From Hetaerina americana (lineage: Eukaryota > Arthropoda > Insecta > Odonata > Calopterygidae), in NCBI GenBank assembly GCA_022747635.1, contig JAKTNV010000236.1, positions 248,001 through 312,000 on the forward strand: a stretch of 64,000 bases of DNA, given 5' to 3'. The notes below the pieces were generated by a model. That model was not told the origin of the DNA. It saw only the letters and a list, made by a program, of their open reading frames with translations, and ran no database searches. This document shows positions 40,398-52,458 of the stretch, piece by piece; the first letter of the stretch is position 1, and each line of letters begins with the position of its first letter. The translations under genes and the position numbers were made by a program.

Positions 40398-43300
40398 TGA
40401 AAAATTAAATTTTCTAAAAATGAAATAAATGCCTTCTAAACACCTCAAACATTCACTCTAAAACAGAAGATTGTTTTTTTTCTCAATATTTTTAGAAATT
40501 TGGGCTCTTTTAGTAACATTAACACCTGGGCTGAAGCATCTTTTATGATCTTTTATTGTCTTTCAGGATACATTCTGGGTTTTATTTTGTTTATTTGATG
40601 AAAATGAACAACAATACACAACATGGAAACATTATTGTTTGATTTGTGTCAAGTTAGATTTTCACCTAGAACCCAAAGGGGGGGGTATTGGCATTTTTCA
40701 TGGATAAATGTGAAAAATTAAATTTTCCAAAAATGAAATAAATGCCTTCTAAACACCTCAAAAATTCACTCAAAAACAGAAGATTGTTGTTTTTCGCAAT
40801 ATTTTTAGAAATTTGGGCTCTTTTAGTAACATTAACACCTGGGCTGAAGCATCTTTTATGATCATTTATTGTCTTTCAGGATACATTCTGGGTTTTATTT
40901 TGTTTATTTGATGAAAATGAACAACAATACACACCTTGGATACATTTTTGTTTGATTTGTTTCGAGTGAGATTTTCACCTAGAACCCAAAGGGGGGGTAT
41001 TGGCACTTTTCGTGGAAAAATGTGAAAAATTAAATTTTCTAAAAATGAAATAAATGCCTTCTAAACACCTCAAACATTCACTCTAAAACAGAAGATTGTT
41101 GTTTTTCGCAATATTTTTAGAAATTTTGGCTCTTTTAGTAACATTAACACTTTCGCTGAAGCATCTTTTATGCTCCTTTCATGTCTTTCAGGATTCATTC
41201 TGGGTTTTATTTTGTTTATTTGATGAAAATGAACACCAATACACACCTTGGATACATTTTTGTTTGATTTGTTTCGAGTGAGATTTTCACCTAGAACCCA
41301 AAGGGGGGGGTATTGGCACTTTCCATGGAAAAATGTGAAAAATTAAATTTTCTAAAAATGAATGAAATGACTTCTAAACACCTCAAACATTCACTCTAAA
41401 ACAGAAGATTGTTGTTTTTCGCAATATTTTTAGAAATTTGGGCTCTTTTAGTAACATTAACACCTGGGCTGAAGCATCTTTTATGATCTTTTATTGTCTT
41501 TCGGGATTCATTCTGGGTTTTATTTTGTTTATTTGATGAAAATGAACAACAATACACACCATGGAAACATTTTTGTTCGATTTGTGTCAAGTGAGATTTT
41601 CACCTAGAACCCAAAGGGGGGGGTATTGGCACTTTTCATGGAAAAATGTGAAAAATTAAATTTTCTAAAAATGAAATAAATGCCTTCTAAACACCTCAAA
41701 CATTCACTCTTAAAAAAAAGATTGTTGTTTTTCGCAATATTTTTAGAAATTTGGGCTCTTTTAGTAACATTAACACTTTCGCTGAAGACTCTTTAATGCT
41801 CATTTCTTGTCTTTCAGGATTAATTCTGGGTTTTATTTTGTTTATTTGATGAAAATGAACAACAATAAACACCATGGTAACATTTTTGTTTAAATTGTGT
41901 CGAGTGAGATTTTCACCTAGAACCCAAAGGGCGGGTATTGGCACTTTTCATGGAAAAATGTGAAAAATTAAATTTTCTAAAAATGAAATAAATGCCTTCC
42001 AAACACCTCAAACATTCACTCTAAAACAGAAGATTGTTGTTTTTCGCAATATTTTTAGAAATTTTGGCTCTTTTAGTAACATTAACACCTGGGCTGAAGC
42101 ATCTTTTATGATCTTTTATTGTCTTTCAGGATTCATTCTGGGTTTTATTTTGTTTATTTGATGAAAATAAACAACAATACACACCATGGAAACATTTTTT
42201 TTGATTTGTGTCAAGTGAGATTTTCACCTAAAACCCAAAGGGGGGGTATTGGCACTTTTCATGGAAAAATGTGAAAAATTAAATTTTCTAAAAATGAAAT
42301 AAATGCCTTCTAAACACCTCAAACATTCACTTTAAAACAGAAGATTGTTGTTTTTCGCAATATTTTTAGAAATTTGGGCTCTTTTAGTAACAATAACACT
42401 TGGGCTGAAGCTTCTTTTATGATCATTTATTGTCTTTCAGGATTCATTCTGGGTTTTATTTTGTTTATTTGATGAAAAAGAACAACAATACACACCTTGG
42501 ATACATTTTTGTTTGATTTGTGTCGAGTGAGATTTTCACCTAGAACCCAAAGGGGGGGTATTGGCACTTTTCATGGAAAAATGTGAAAAATTAAATTTTC
42601 TAAAAATGAAATAAATGCCTTCTAAACACCTCAAACATTCACTCTAAAACAGAAGATTGTTGTTTTTCTCAATATTTTAAGAAATTTGGGCTCTTTTAGT
42701 AACATTAACACTTTCGCTGAAGCAACTTTTATGATCATTTATTGTCTTTCAGGATACATTCTGGGTTTTATTTTGTTTATTTGATGAAAATGAACAACAA
42801 TACACACCATGGAAACATTATTGTTTGATTTGTGTCAAGTTAGATTTTCACCTAGAACCCAAAGGGGGGGTATAGGCATTTTTCATGGAAAAATGTGAAA
42901 AATTAAATTTTCTAAAAATGAAATAAATGCCTTCTAAACACCTCAAACATTCACTTTAAAACAGAAGATTGTTGTTTTTCGCAATATTTTTAGAAATTTG
43001 GGCTCTTTTAGTAACATTAACACCTGGGTTGAAGCATCTTTTATGATCATTTATTGTCTTTCCGAATACATTCTGGGTTTTATTTTGTTTATTTGATGAA
43101 AATGAACAACAATACACACCTTGGATACATTTTTGTTTGATTTGTTTCGAGTGAGATTTTCACCTAGAACCCAAAGGGGGGGGTATTGGCACTTTTCATG
43201 GAAAAATGTGAAAAATTAAATTTTCTCAAAATGAATGAAATGACTTCTAAACACCTCAAACATTCACTCTAAAACAGAAGATTGTTGTTTTTCGCAATAT

Positions 43301-43917
43301 TTTTAGAAATTTGGGCTCTTTTAGTAACATTAACACCTGGGCTGAAGCATCTTTTATGATCTTTTATTGTCTTTCAGGATTCATTCTGGGTTTTATTTTG
43401 TTTATTTGATGAAAATGAACAACAATATACACCATGGAAACATTTTTGTTTGATTTGTGTCAAGTGAGATTTTCACCTAGAACCCAAAGGGGGGGGTATT
43501 GGCACTTTTCATGGAAAAATGTGAAAAATTAAATTTTCTAAAAATGAAATAAATGCCTTCTAAACACCTCAAACATTCACTCTAAAACAGAAGATTGTTG
43601 TTTTTCGCAATATTTTTAGAAATTTGGGCTCTTTTAGTAACATTAACACTTTCGCTGAAGCAACTTTTATGCTCATTTCTTGTCTTTCAGGATTAATTCT
43701 GGGTTTAATTTTGTTAATTTGATGAAAATTAACAACAATACACACCTTGGATACATTTTTGTTTGATTTGTGTCGAGTGAGATTTTCACCTAGAACCCAA
43801 AGGGGGGGTATTGGCACTTTTCATGGAAAAATGTGAAAAATTAAATTTTCTAAAAATGAAATAAATGCCTTCTAAACACCTCAAACATTCACTCTAAAAC
43901 AGAAGATTGTTGTTTTT

Positions 43918-44164
43918 CGCAATATTTTTAGAAATTTGGGCTCTTTTAGTAACATTAACACCTGGGCTGAAGCATCTTTTATGATCTTTTATTGTCTTTC
44001 AGGATTCATTCTGGGTTTTATTTTGTTTATTTGATGAAAATGAACAACGGTATTTCGGTATTGGCACTTTTCATGGAAAACTGTGAAAAATTAAATTTTC
44101 TAAAAATGAAATAAATGCCTTCTAAACACCTCAAACATTCACTCTAAAACAGAAGATTGTTTTT
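43918..44164. repeat. Truncated monomer, 247 bp (E unit 2)
   Basis: Same deletion joint as at 39741, with CGGTATTTCGG at 44048 and the linked 3-bp deletion at the end of the monomer. It marks the start of the unit. Confidence 0.92.
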
Positions 44165-47100
44165 CGCAATATTTTTAGAAATTTGGGCTCTTTTAGTAAC
44201 ATTAACACTTTCGCTGAAGCAACTTTTATGCTCATTTCTTGTCTTTCAGGATTCATTCTGGGTTTTATTTTGTTTATTTGATGAAAATGAACAACAATAC
44301 ACACCATGGAAACATTTTTGTTTGATTTGCGTCAAGTGAGATTTTCACCAAGAACCCAAAGGGGGGGTATATGCACTTTTCATTGAAAAATGTGAAAAAT
44401 TAAATTTTCTAAAAATGAAATAAATGTCTTCTAAACACCTCAAACATTCACTCTAAAACAGAAGATTGTTGTTTTTCGCAATATTTTTAGAAATTTGGGC
44501 TCTTTTAGTAACATTAACACCTGGGCTGAAGCATCTTTTATGATCTTTTATTGTCTTTCAGGATTCATTCTGGGTTTTATTTTGTTTATTTGATGAAAAT
44601 GAACAACAATACACACCATGGAAACATTTTTTATGATTTGTGTCAAGTGAGATTTTCACCTAAAACCCAAAGGGGGGGTATTGGCACTTTTCATGGAAAA
44701 ATGTGAAAAATTAAATTTTCTAAAAATGAAATAAATGCCTTCTAAACACCTCAAACATTCACTCTAAAACAGAAGATTGTTGTTTTTCGCAATATTTTTA
44801 GAAATTTTGGCTCTTTTAGTAACATTACCACTTTCGCTGAAGCATCTTTTATGCTCCTTTCATGTCTTTCAGGATTCATTCTGGGTTTTATTTTGTTTAT
44901 TTGATGAAAATGAACACCAATACACACCTTGGATACATTTTTGTTTGATTTGTTTCGAGTGAGATTTTCACCTAGAACCCAAAGGGGGGGGGTATTGGCA
45001 CTTTCCATGGAAAAATGTGAAAAATTAAATTTTCTAAAAATGAATGAAATGACTTCTAAACACCTCAAACATTCACTCTAAAACAGAAGATTGTTGTTTT
45101 TCGCAATATTTTTAGAAATTTGGGCTTCTTTAAGTAACATTAACACCTGGGCTGAAGCATCTTTTATGATCTTTTATTGTCTTTCGGGATTCATTCTGGG
45201 TTTTATTTTGTTTATTTGATGAAAATGAACAACAATACACACCATGGAAACATTTTTGTTTGATTTGTGTCAAGTGAGATTTTCACCTAGAACCCAAAGG
45301 GGGGGGTATTGGCACTTTTCATGGAAAAATGTGAAAAATTAAATTTTCTAAAAATGAAATAAATGCCTTCTAAACACCTCAAACATTCACTCTTAAAAAA
45401 AAGATTGTTGTTTTTCGCAATATTTTTAGAAATTTGGGCTCTTTTAGTAACATTAACACTTTCGCTGAAGACTCTTTAATGCTCATTTCTTGTCTTTCAG
45501 GATTAATTCTGGGTTTTATTTTGTTTATTTGATGAAAATGAACAACAATAAACACCATGGTAACATTTTTGTTTAAATTGTGTCGAGTGAGATTTTCACC
45601 TAGAACCCAAAGGGCGGGTATTGGCACTTTTCATGGAAAAATGTGAAAAATTAAATTTTCTAAAAATGAAATAAATGCCTTCCAAACACCTCAAACATTC
45701 ACTCTAAAACAGAATATTGTTGTTTTTCGCAATATTTTTAGAAATTTTGGCTCTTTTAGTAACATTAACACTTTCGCTGAAGCATCTTTTATGCTCCTTT
45801 CATGTCTTTCAGGATTCATTCTAGGTTTTATTTTGTTTATTTGATGAAAATGAACAACAATACACACCTTGGATACATTTTTGTTTGATTTGTTTCGAGT
45901 GAGATTTTCACTTAGAACCCAAAGGGGGGGGTATTGGCACTTTTCATGGAAAAATGTGAAAAATAAAATTTTCTAAAAATGAATGAAATGACTTCTAAAC
46001 ACCTCAAACATTCACTCTAAAACAGAAGATTGTTGTTTTTCGCAATATTTTTAGAAATTTTGGCCCTTTTAGTAACATTAACACCTGGGCTGAAGCATCT
46101 TTTATGATCTTTTATTGTCTTTCAGGATTCATTCTGGGTTTTATTTTGTTTATTTGATGAAAATAAACAACAATACACACCATGGAAACATTTTTTTGAT
46201 TTTTGTCAAGTGAGATTTTCACCTAAAACCCAAAGGGGGGGTATTGGCACTTTTCATGGAAAAATGTGAAAAATTAAATTTTCTAAAAATGAAATAAATG
46301 CCTTTTAAACACCTCAAACATTCACTTTAAAACAGAAGATTGTTGTTTTTCGCATAATTTTTAGAAATTTGGGCTCTTTTAGTAACATTAACACTTGGGC
46401 TGAAGCATCTTTTATGATCATTTATTGTCTTTCAGGATTCATTCTGGGTTTTATTTTGTTTATTTGATGAAAAAGAACAACAATACACACCTTGGATACA
46501 TTTTTGTTTGATTTGTGTCGAGTGAGATTTTCACCTAGAACCCAAAGGGGGGGTATTGGCACTTTTCATGGAAAAATGTGAAAAATTAAATTTTCTAAAA
46601 ATGAAATAAATGCCTTCTAAACACCTCAAACATTCACTCTAAAACAGAAGATTGTTGTTTTTCTCAATATTTTAAGAAATTTGGGCTCTTTTAGTAACAT
46701 TAACACTTTCGCTGAAGCAACTTTTATGATCATTTATTGTCTTTCAGGATACATTCTGGGTTTTATTTTGTTTATTTGATGAAAATGAACAACAATACAC
46801 ACCATGGAAACATTATTGTTTGATTTGTGTCAAGTTAGATTTTCACCTAGAACCCAAAGGGGGGGTATAGGCATTTTTCATGGAAAAATGTGAAAAATTA
46901 AATTTTCTAAAAATGAAATAAATGCCTTCTAAACACCTCAAACATTCACTTTAAAACAGAAGATCGTTGTTTTTCGCAATATTTTTAGAAATTTGGGCTC
47001 TTTTAGTAACATTAACACCTGGGTTGAAGCATCTTTTATGATCATTTATTGTCTTTCCGAATACATTCTGGGTTTTATTTTGTTTATTTGATGAAAATGA

Positions 47101-47911
47101 ACAACAATACACACCTTGGATACATTTTTGTTTGATTTGTTTCGAGTGAGATTTTCACCTAGAACCCAAAGGGGGGGGTATTGGCACTTTTCATGGAAAA
47201 ATGTGAAAAATTAAATTTTCTAAAAATGAATGAAATGACTTCTAAACACCTCAAACATTCACTCTAAAACAGAAGATTGTTGTTTTTCGCAATATTTTTA
47301 GAAATTTGGGCTCTTTTAGTAACATTAACACCTGGGCTGAAGCATCTTTTATGATCTTTTATTGTCTTTCAGGATTCATTCTGGGTTTTATTTTGTTTAT
47401 TTGATGAAAATGAACAACAATATACACCATGGAAACATTTTTGTTTGATTTGTGTCCAGTGAGATTTTCACCTAGAACCCAAAAGGGGGGTATTGGCACT
47501 TTTCATGGAAAAATGTGAAAAATTAAATTTTCTAAAAATAAAACAAATGCCTTCTAAACACCTCAAACATTCACTCTAAAACAGAAGATTGTTGTTTTTC
47601 GCAATATTTTTAGAAATTTGGGCCTTTTTAGTAACATTAACACTTTCGCTGAAGCAACTTTTATGCTCATTTCTTGTCTTTCAGGATTAATTCTGGGTTT
47701 AATTTTGTTAATTTGATGAAAATTAACAACAATACACACCTTGGATACATTTTTGTTTGATTTGTGTCGAGTGAGATTTTCACCTAGAACCCAAAGGGGG
47801 GGTATTGGCACTTTTCATGGAAAAATGTGAAAAATTAAATTTTCTAAAAATGAAATAAATGCCTTCTAAACACCTCAAACATTCACTCTAAAACAGAAGA
47901 TTGTTGTTTTT
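43918..47911. repeat. Region E unit 2: 13-mer, 3994 bp
   Basis: Same frame of markers as unit 1 but one monomer fewer. The section at about 44790-45690 matches unit 1 at an offset of about 3683 bp and the last six monomers at about 3995 bp. Monomers were therefore lost before 44790 and one was gained near 45730. The gained monomer, with CTAGGTTTTATTTTG, resembles the fifth monomer of the region D unit (near 34929). Confidence 0.86.
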
Positions 47912-48158
47912 CGCAATATTTTTAGAAATTTGGGCTCTTTTAGTAACATTAACACCTGGGCTGAAGCATCTTTTATGACCTTTTATTGTCTTTCAGGATT
48001 CATTCTGGGTTTTATTTTGTTTATTTGATGAAAATGAACAACGGTATTTCGGTATTGGCACTTTTCATGGAAAACTGTGAAAAATTAAATTTTCTTAAAA
48101 TGAAATAAATGCCTTCTAAACACCTCAAACATTCACTCTAAAACAGATGATTGTTTTT
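47912..48158. repeat. Truncated monomer, 247 bp (E unit 3)
   Basis: CGGTATTTCGG at 48042. It shares TTTTCTTAAAATG and ACAGATGATTG with the copy at 52212, which makes those two the closest relatives among the six. Confidence 0.92.
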
Positions 48159-51100
48159 CGCAATATTTTTAGAAATTTGGGCTCTTTTAGTAACATTAAC
48201 ACTTTCGCTGAAGCAACTTTTATGCTCATTTCTTGTCTTTCAGGATTAATTCTGGGTTTTATTTTGTTTATTTGATGAAAATGAACAACAATACACACCA
48301 TGGAAACATTTTTGTTTGATTTGCGTCAAGTGAGATTTTCACCAAGAACCCAAAGGGGGGGTATATGCACTTTTCATTGAAAAATGTGAAAAATTAAATT
48401 TTCTAAAAATGAAATAAATGCCTTCTAAACACCTCAAACATTCACTCTAAAACAGAAGATTGTTGTTTTTCGCAATATTTTTAGAAATTTGGGCTCTTTT
48501 AGTAACATTAACACCTGGGCTGAAGCATCTTTTATGATCTTTTGTCTTTCAGGATTCATTCTGGGTTTTATTTTGTTTATTTGATGAAAATGAACAACAA
48601 TACACACCATGGAAACATTTTTTATGATTTGTGTCAAGTGAGATTTTCACCTAAAACCCAAAGGGGGGGGGTATTGGCACTTTTCATGGAAAAATGTGAA
48701 AAATTAAATTTTCTAAAAATGAAATAAATGCCTTCTAAACACCTCAAACATTCATTTTAAAACAGAAGATTGTTGTTTTTCGCAATATTTTTAGAAATTT
48801 GGGCTCTTTTAGTAACATTAACACTTGGGCTGAAGCATCTTTTATGATCTTTTATTGTCTTTCAGGATTCATTCTGGGTTTTATTTTGTTTATTTGATGA
48901 AAATGAACAACAATACACACCTTGGATACATTTTTGTTTGATTTGTGTCGAGTGAGATTTTCACCTAGAACCCAAAGGGGGGGTATTGGCACTTTTCATG
49001 GAAAAATGTGAAAAATTAAATTTTCTAAAAATGAAATAAATGCCTTCTAAACACCTCAAACATTCACTCTAAAACAGAAGATTGTTTTTTTTCTCAATAT
49101 TTTTAGAAATTTGGGCTCTTTTAGTAACATTAACACCTGGGCTGAAGCATCTTTTATGATCTTTTATTGTCTTTCAGGATACATTCTGGGTTTTATTTTG
49201 TTTATTTGATGAAAATGAACAACAATACACACCATGGAAACATTTTTGTTTGATTTGCGTCAAGTGAGATTTTCACCAAGAACCCAAAGGGGGGGTATAT
49301 GCACTTTTCATTGAAAAATGTGAAAAATTAAATTTTCTAAAAATGAAATAAATGCCTTCTAAACACCTCAAACATTCACTCTAAAACAGAAGATTGTTGT
49401 TTTTCGCAATATTTTTAGAAATTTGGGCTCTTTTAGTAACATTAACACCTGGGCTGAAGCATCTTTTATGATCTTTTATTGTCTTTCAGGATACATTCTG
49501 GGTTTTATTTTGTTTATTTGATGAAAATGAACAACAATACACACCTTGGATACATTTTTGTTTGATTTGTTTCGAGTGAGATTTTCACCTAGAACCCAAA
49601 GGGGGGGGTATTGGCACTTTTCATGGAAAAATGTGAAAAATTAAATTTTCTAAAAATGAATGAAATGACTTCTAAACACCTCAAACATTCACTCTAAAAC
49701 AGAAGATTGTTGTTTTTCGCAATATTTTTAGAAATTTGGGCTCTTTTAGTAACATTAACACTTTCGCTGAAGCAACTTTTATGCTCATTTCTTGTCTTTC
49801 AGGATTAATTCTGGGTTTAATTTTGTTAATTTGATGAAAATTAACAACAATACACACCTTGGATACATTTTTGTTTGATTTGTGTCGAGTGAGATTTTCA
49901 CCTAGAACCCAAAGGGGGGGTATTGGCACTTTTCATGGAAAAATGTGAAAAATTAAATTTTCTAAAAATGAAATAAATGCCTTCTAAACACCTCAAACAT
50001 TCACTTTAAAACAGAAGATTGTTGTTTTTCGCAATTTTTTTAGAAATTTTGGCTCTTTTAGTAACATTAACACTTGGGCTGAAGCATCTTTTATGATCTT
50101 TAATTGTCTTTCAGGATTCATTCTGGGTTTTATTTTGTTTTTTTTGATGAAAATGAACAACAATACACACCTTGGATACATTTTTGTTTGATTTGTGTCG
50201 AGTGAGATTTTCACCTAGAACCCAAAGGGGGTATTGGCACTTTTCATGGAAAACTGTGAAAAATTAAATTTTCTAAAAATGAAATAAATGCCTTCTAAAC
50301 ACCTCAAACATTCACTCTAAAACAGAAGATTGTTTTTCGCAAAATTTTTAGAAATTTGGGCTCTTTTAGTAACATTAACACTTGGGCTGAAGCATCTTTT
50401 ATGATCTTTTATTGTCTTTCAGGATTCATTCTGGGTTTTATTTTGTTTATTTGATGAAAAAGAACAACAATACACACCTTGGATACATTTTTGTTTGATT
50501 TGTGTCGAGTGAGATTTTCACCTAGAACCCAAAGGGGGGGGTATTGGCACTTTTCATGGAAAAATGTGAAAAATTAAATTTTCTAAAAATGAATGAAATG
50601 ACTTCTAAACACCTCAAACATTCACTCTAAAACAGAAGATTGTTGTTTTTCGCAATATTTTTAGAAATTTGGGCTCTTTTAGTAACATTAACACTTTCGC
50701 TGAAGCAACTTTTATGCTCATTTCTTGTCTTTCAGGATTAATTCTGGGTTTAATTTTGTTAATTTGATGAAAAAGAACAACAATACACACCTTGGATACA
50801 TTTTTGTTTGATTTGTGTTGAGTGAGATTTTCACCTAGAACCCAAAGGGGGGGTATTGGCACATTTCATGGAAAAATGTGAAAAATTAAATTTTCTAAAA
50901 ATGAAATAAATGCCTTCTAAACACCTCAAACATTCACTCTAAAACAGAAGATTGTTGTTTTTCTCAATATTTTTAGAAATTTGGGCTCTTTTAGTAACAT
51001 TAACACTTTCGCTGAAGCAACTTTTATGATCATTTATTGTCTTTCAGGATACATTCTGGGTTTTATTTTGTTTATTTGATGAAAATGAACAACAATACAC

Positions 51101-52211
51101 ACCATGGAAACATTATTGTTTGATTTGTGTCAAGTTAGATTTTCACCTAGAACCCAAAGGGGGGGTATAGGCATTTTTCATGGAAAAATGTGAAAAATTA
51201 AATTTTCTAAAAATGAAATAAATGCCTTCTAAACACCTCAAACATTCACTTTAAAACAGAAGATCGTTGTTTTTCGCAATATTTTTAGAAATTTGGGCTC
51301 TTTTAGTAACATTAACACCTGGGTTGAAGCATCTTTTATGATCATTTATTGTCTTTCCGAATACATTCTGGGTTTTATTTTGTTTATTTGATGAAAATGA
51401 ACAACAATACACACCTTGGATACATTTTTGTTTGATTTGTTTCGAGTGAGATTTTCACCTAGAACCCAAAGGGGGGGGTATTGGCACTTTTCATGGAAAA
51501 ATGTGAAAAATTAAATTTTCTAAAAATGAACGAAATGACTTCTAAACACCTCAAACATTCACTCTAAAACAGAAGATTGTTGTTTTTCGCAATATTTTTA
51601 GAAATTTGGGCTCTTTTAGTAACATTAACACCTGGGCTGAAGCATCTTTTATGATCTTTTATTGTCTTTCAGGATTCATTCTGGGTTTTATTTTGTTTAT
51701 TTGATGAAAATGAACAACAATATACACCATGGAAACATTTTTGTTTGATTTGTGTCAAGTGAGATTTTCACCTAGAACCCAAAGGGGGGGTATTGGCACT
51801 TTTCATGGAAAAATGTGAAAAATTAAATTTTCTAAAAATAAAATAAATGCCTTCTAAACACCTCAAACATTCACTCTAAAACAGAAGATTGTTGTTTTTC
51901 GCAATATTTTTAGAAATTTGGGCCTTTTTAGTAACATTAACACTTTCGCTGAAGCAACTTTTATGCTCATTTCTTGTCTTTCAGGATTAATTCTGGGTTT
52001 AATTTTGTTAATTTGATGAAAATTAACAACAATACACACCTTGGATACATTTTTGTTTGATTTGTGTCGAGTGAGATTTTCACCTAGAACCCAAAGGGGG
52101 GGTATTGGCACTTTTCATGGAAAAATGTGAAAAATTAAATTTTCTAAAAATGAAATAAATGCCTTCTAAACACCTCAAACATTCACTCTAAAACAGAAGA
52201 TTGTTGTTTTT
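47912..52211. repeat. Region E unit 3: 14-mer, 4300 bp
   Basis: Fourteen monomers. About 46690-49995, spanning the end of unit 2 and the first half of this unit, matches 50990-54295 at 4299-4300 bp. By eye there are only about seven differences, for example GACCTTTTATTG at 47978 against GATCTTTTATTG at 52278, and one G in the run near 48663. A monomer near 50026 has CGCAATTTTTTTAG and a GATG preceded by a long T run. The next has CGCAAAATTTTTAG. Confidence 0.88.
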
Positions 52212-52458
52212 CGCAATATTTTTAGAAATTTGGGCTCTTTTAGTAACATTAACACCTGGGCTGAAGCATCTTTTATGATCTTTTATTGTCTTTCAGGATT
52301 CATTCTGGGTTTTATTTTGTTTATTTGATGAAAATGAACAACGGTATTTCGGTATTGGCACTTTTCATGGAAAACTGTGAAAAATTAAATTTTCTTAAAA
52401 TGAAATAAATGCCTTCTAAACACCTCAAACATTCACTCTAAAACAGATGATTGTTTTT
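52212..52458. repeat. Truncated monomer, 247 bp (E unit 4)
   Basis: CGGTATTTCGG at 52342, with TTTTCTTAAAATG and ACAGATGATTG as in the copy at 47912. Confidence 0.92.

Larger units (their letters stand above)
40269..40429. promoter_or_regulatory. AATAAA hexamers on both strands (representative)
   Basis: The plus strand has AATAAA at 40424-40429. The minus strand has it at the complements of 40269-40274 and 40278-40283. The plus-strand hexamer is present in most monomers but lost in those with the AATGAATGAAATGAC tail. It could act as a polyadenylation signal if the array is transcribed. In A/T-rich DNA the hexamer is expected often by chance, so function is only a possibility. Confidence 0.25.
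40170..40481 (+). repeat. Representative full-length monomer (312 bp)
   Basis: A clean copy used as the reference for internal landmarks. It starts at CGCAATATTTTT. Variable block 1 covers roughly 40212-40266. A T-rich, nearly invariant stretch follows to about 40300. CCTTGG lies at 40309-40314 (CCATGG in the other major class). An imperfect dyad lies at 40341-40353, seven G at 40366-40372, and a second dyad at 40379-40397. An A/T-rich part at about 40398-40430 includes AATAAA at 40424-40429. The last 50 bases end in ACAGATGATTGTTG, where most copies have ACAGAAGATTGTTG. The phase chosen for the start is arbitrary. The length, 312, is divisible by three, which explains the recurring short open frames. 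Confidence 0.93.
39611..43917. repeat. Region E unit 1: 14-mer, 4307 bp
   Basis: Starts with the truncated monomer and contains 13 further monomers. The closing series is a TATAGGCATTTTTC monomer, a GGGTTGAAG monomer with TTTCCGAATAC, the AATATACACC monomer and the TTTAATTTTGTTAATTTG monomer. A TGCTCCTTTCATG monomer with AACACCAATACAC lies near 41107 and a GAAGACTCTTTAATGC monomer near 41730. Confidence 0.88.
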
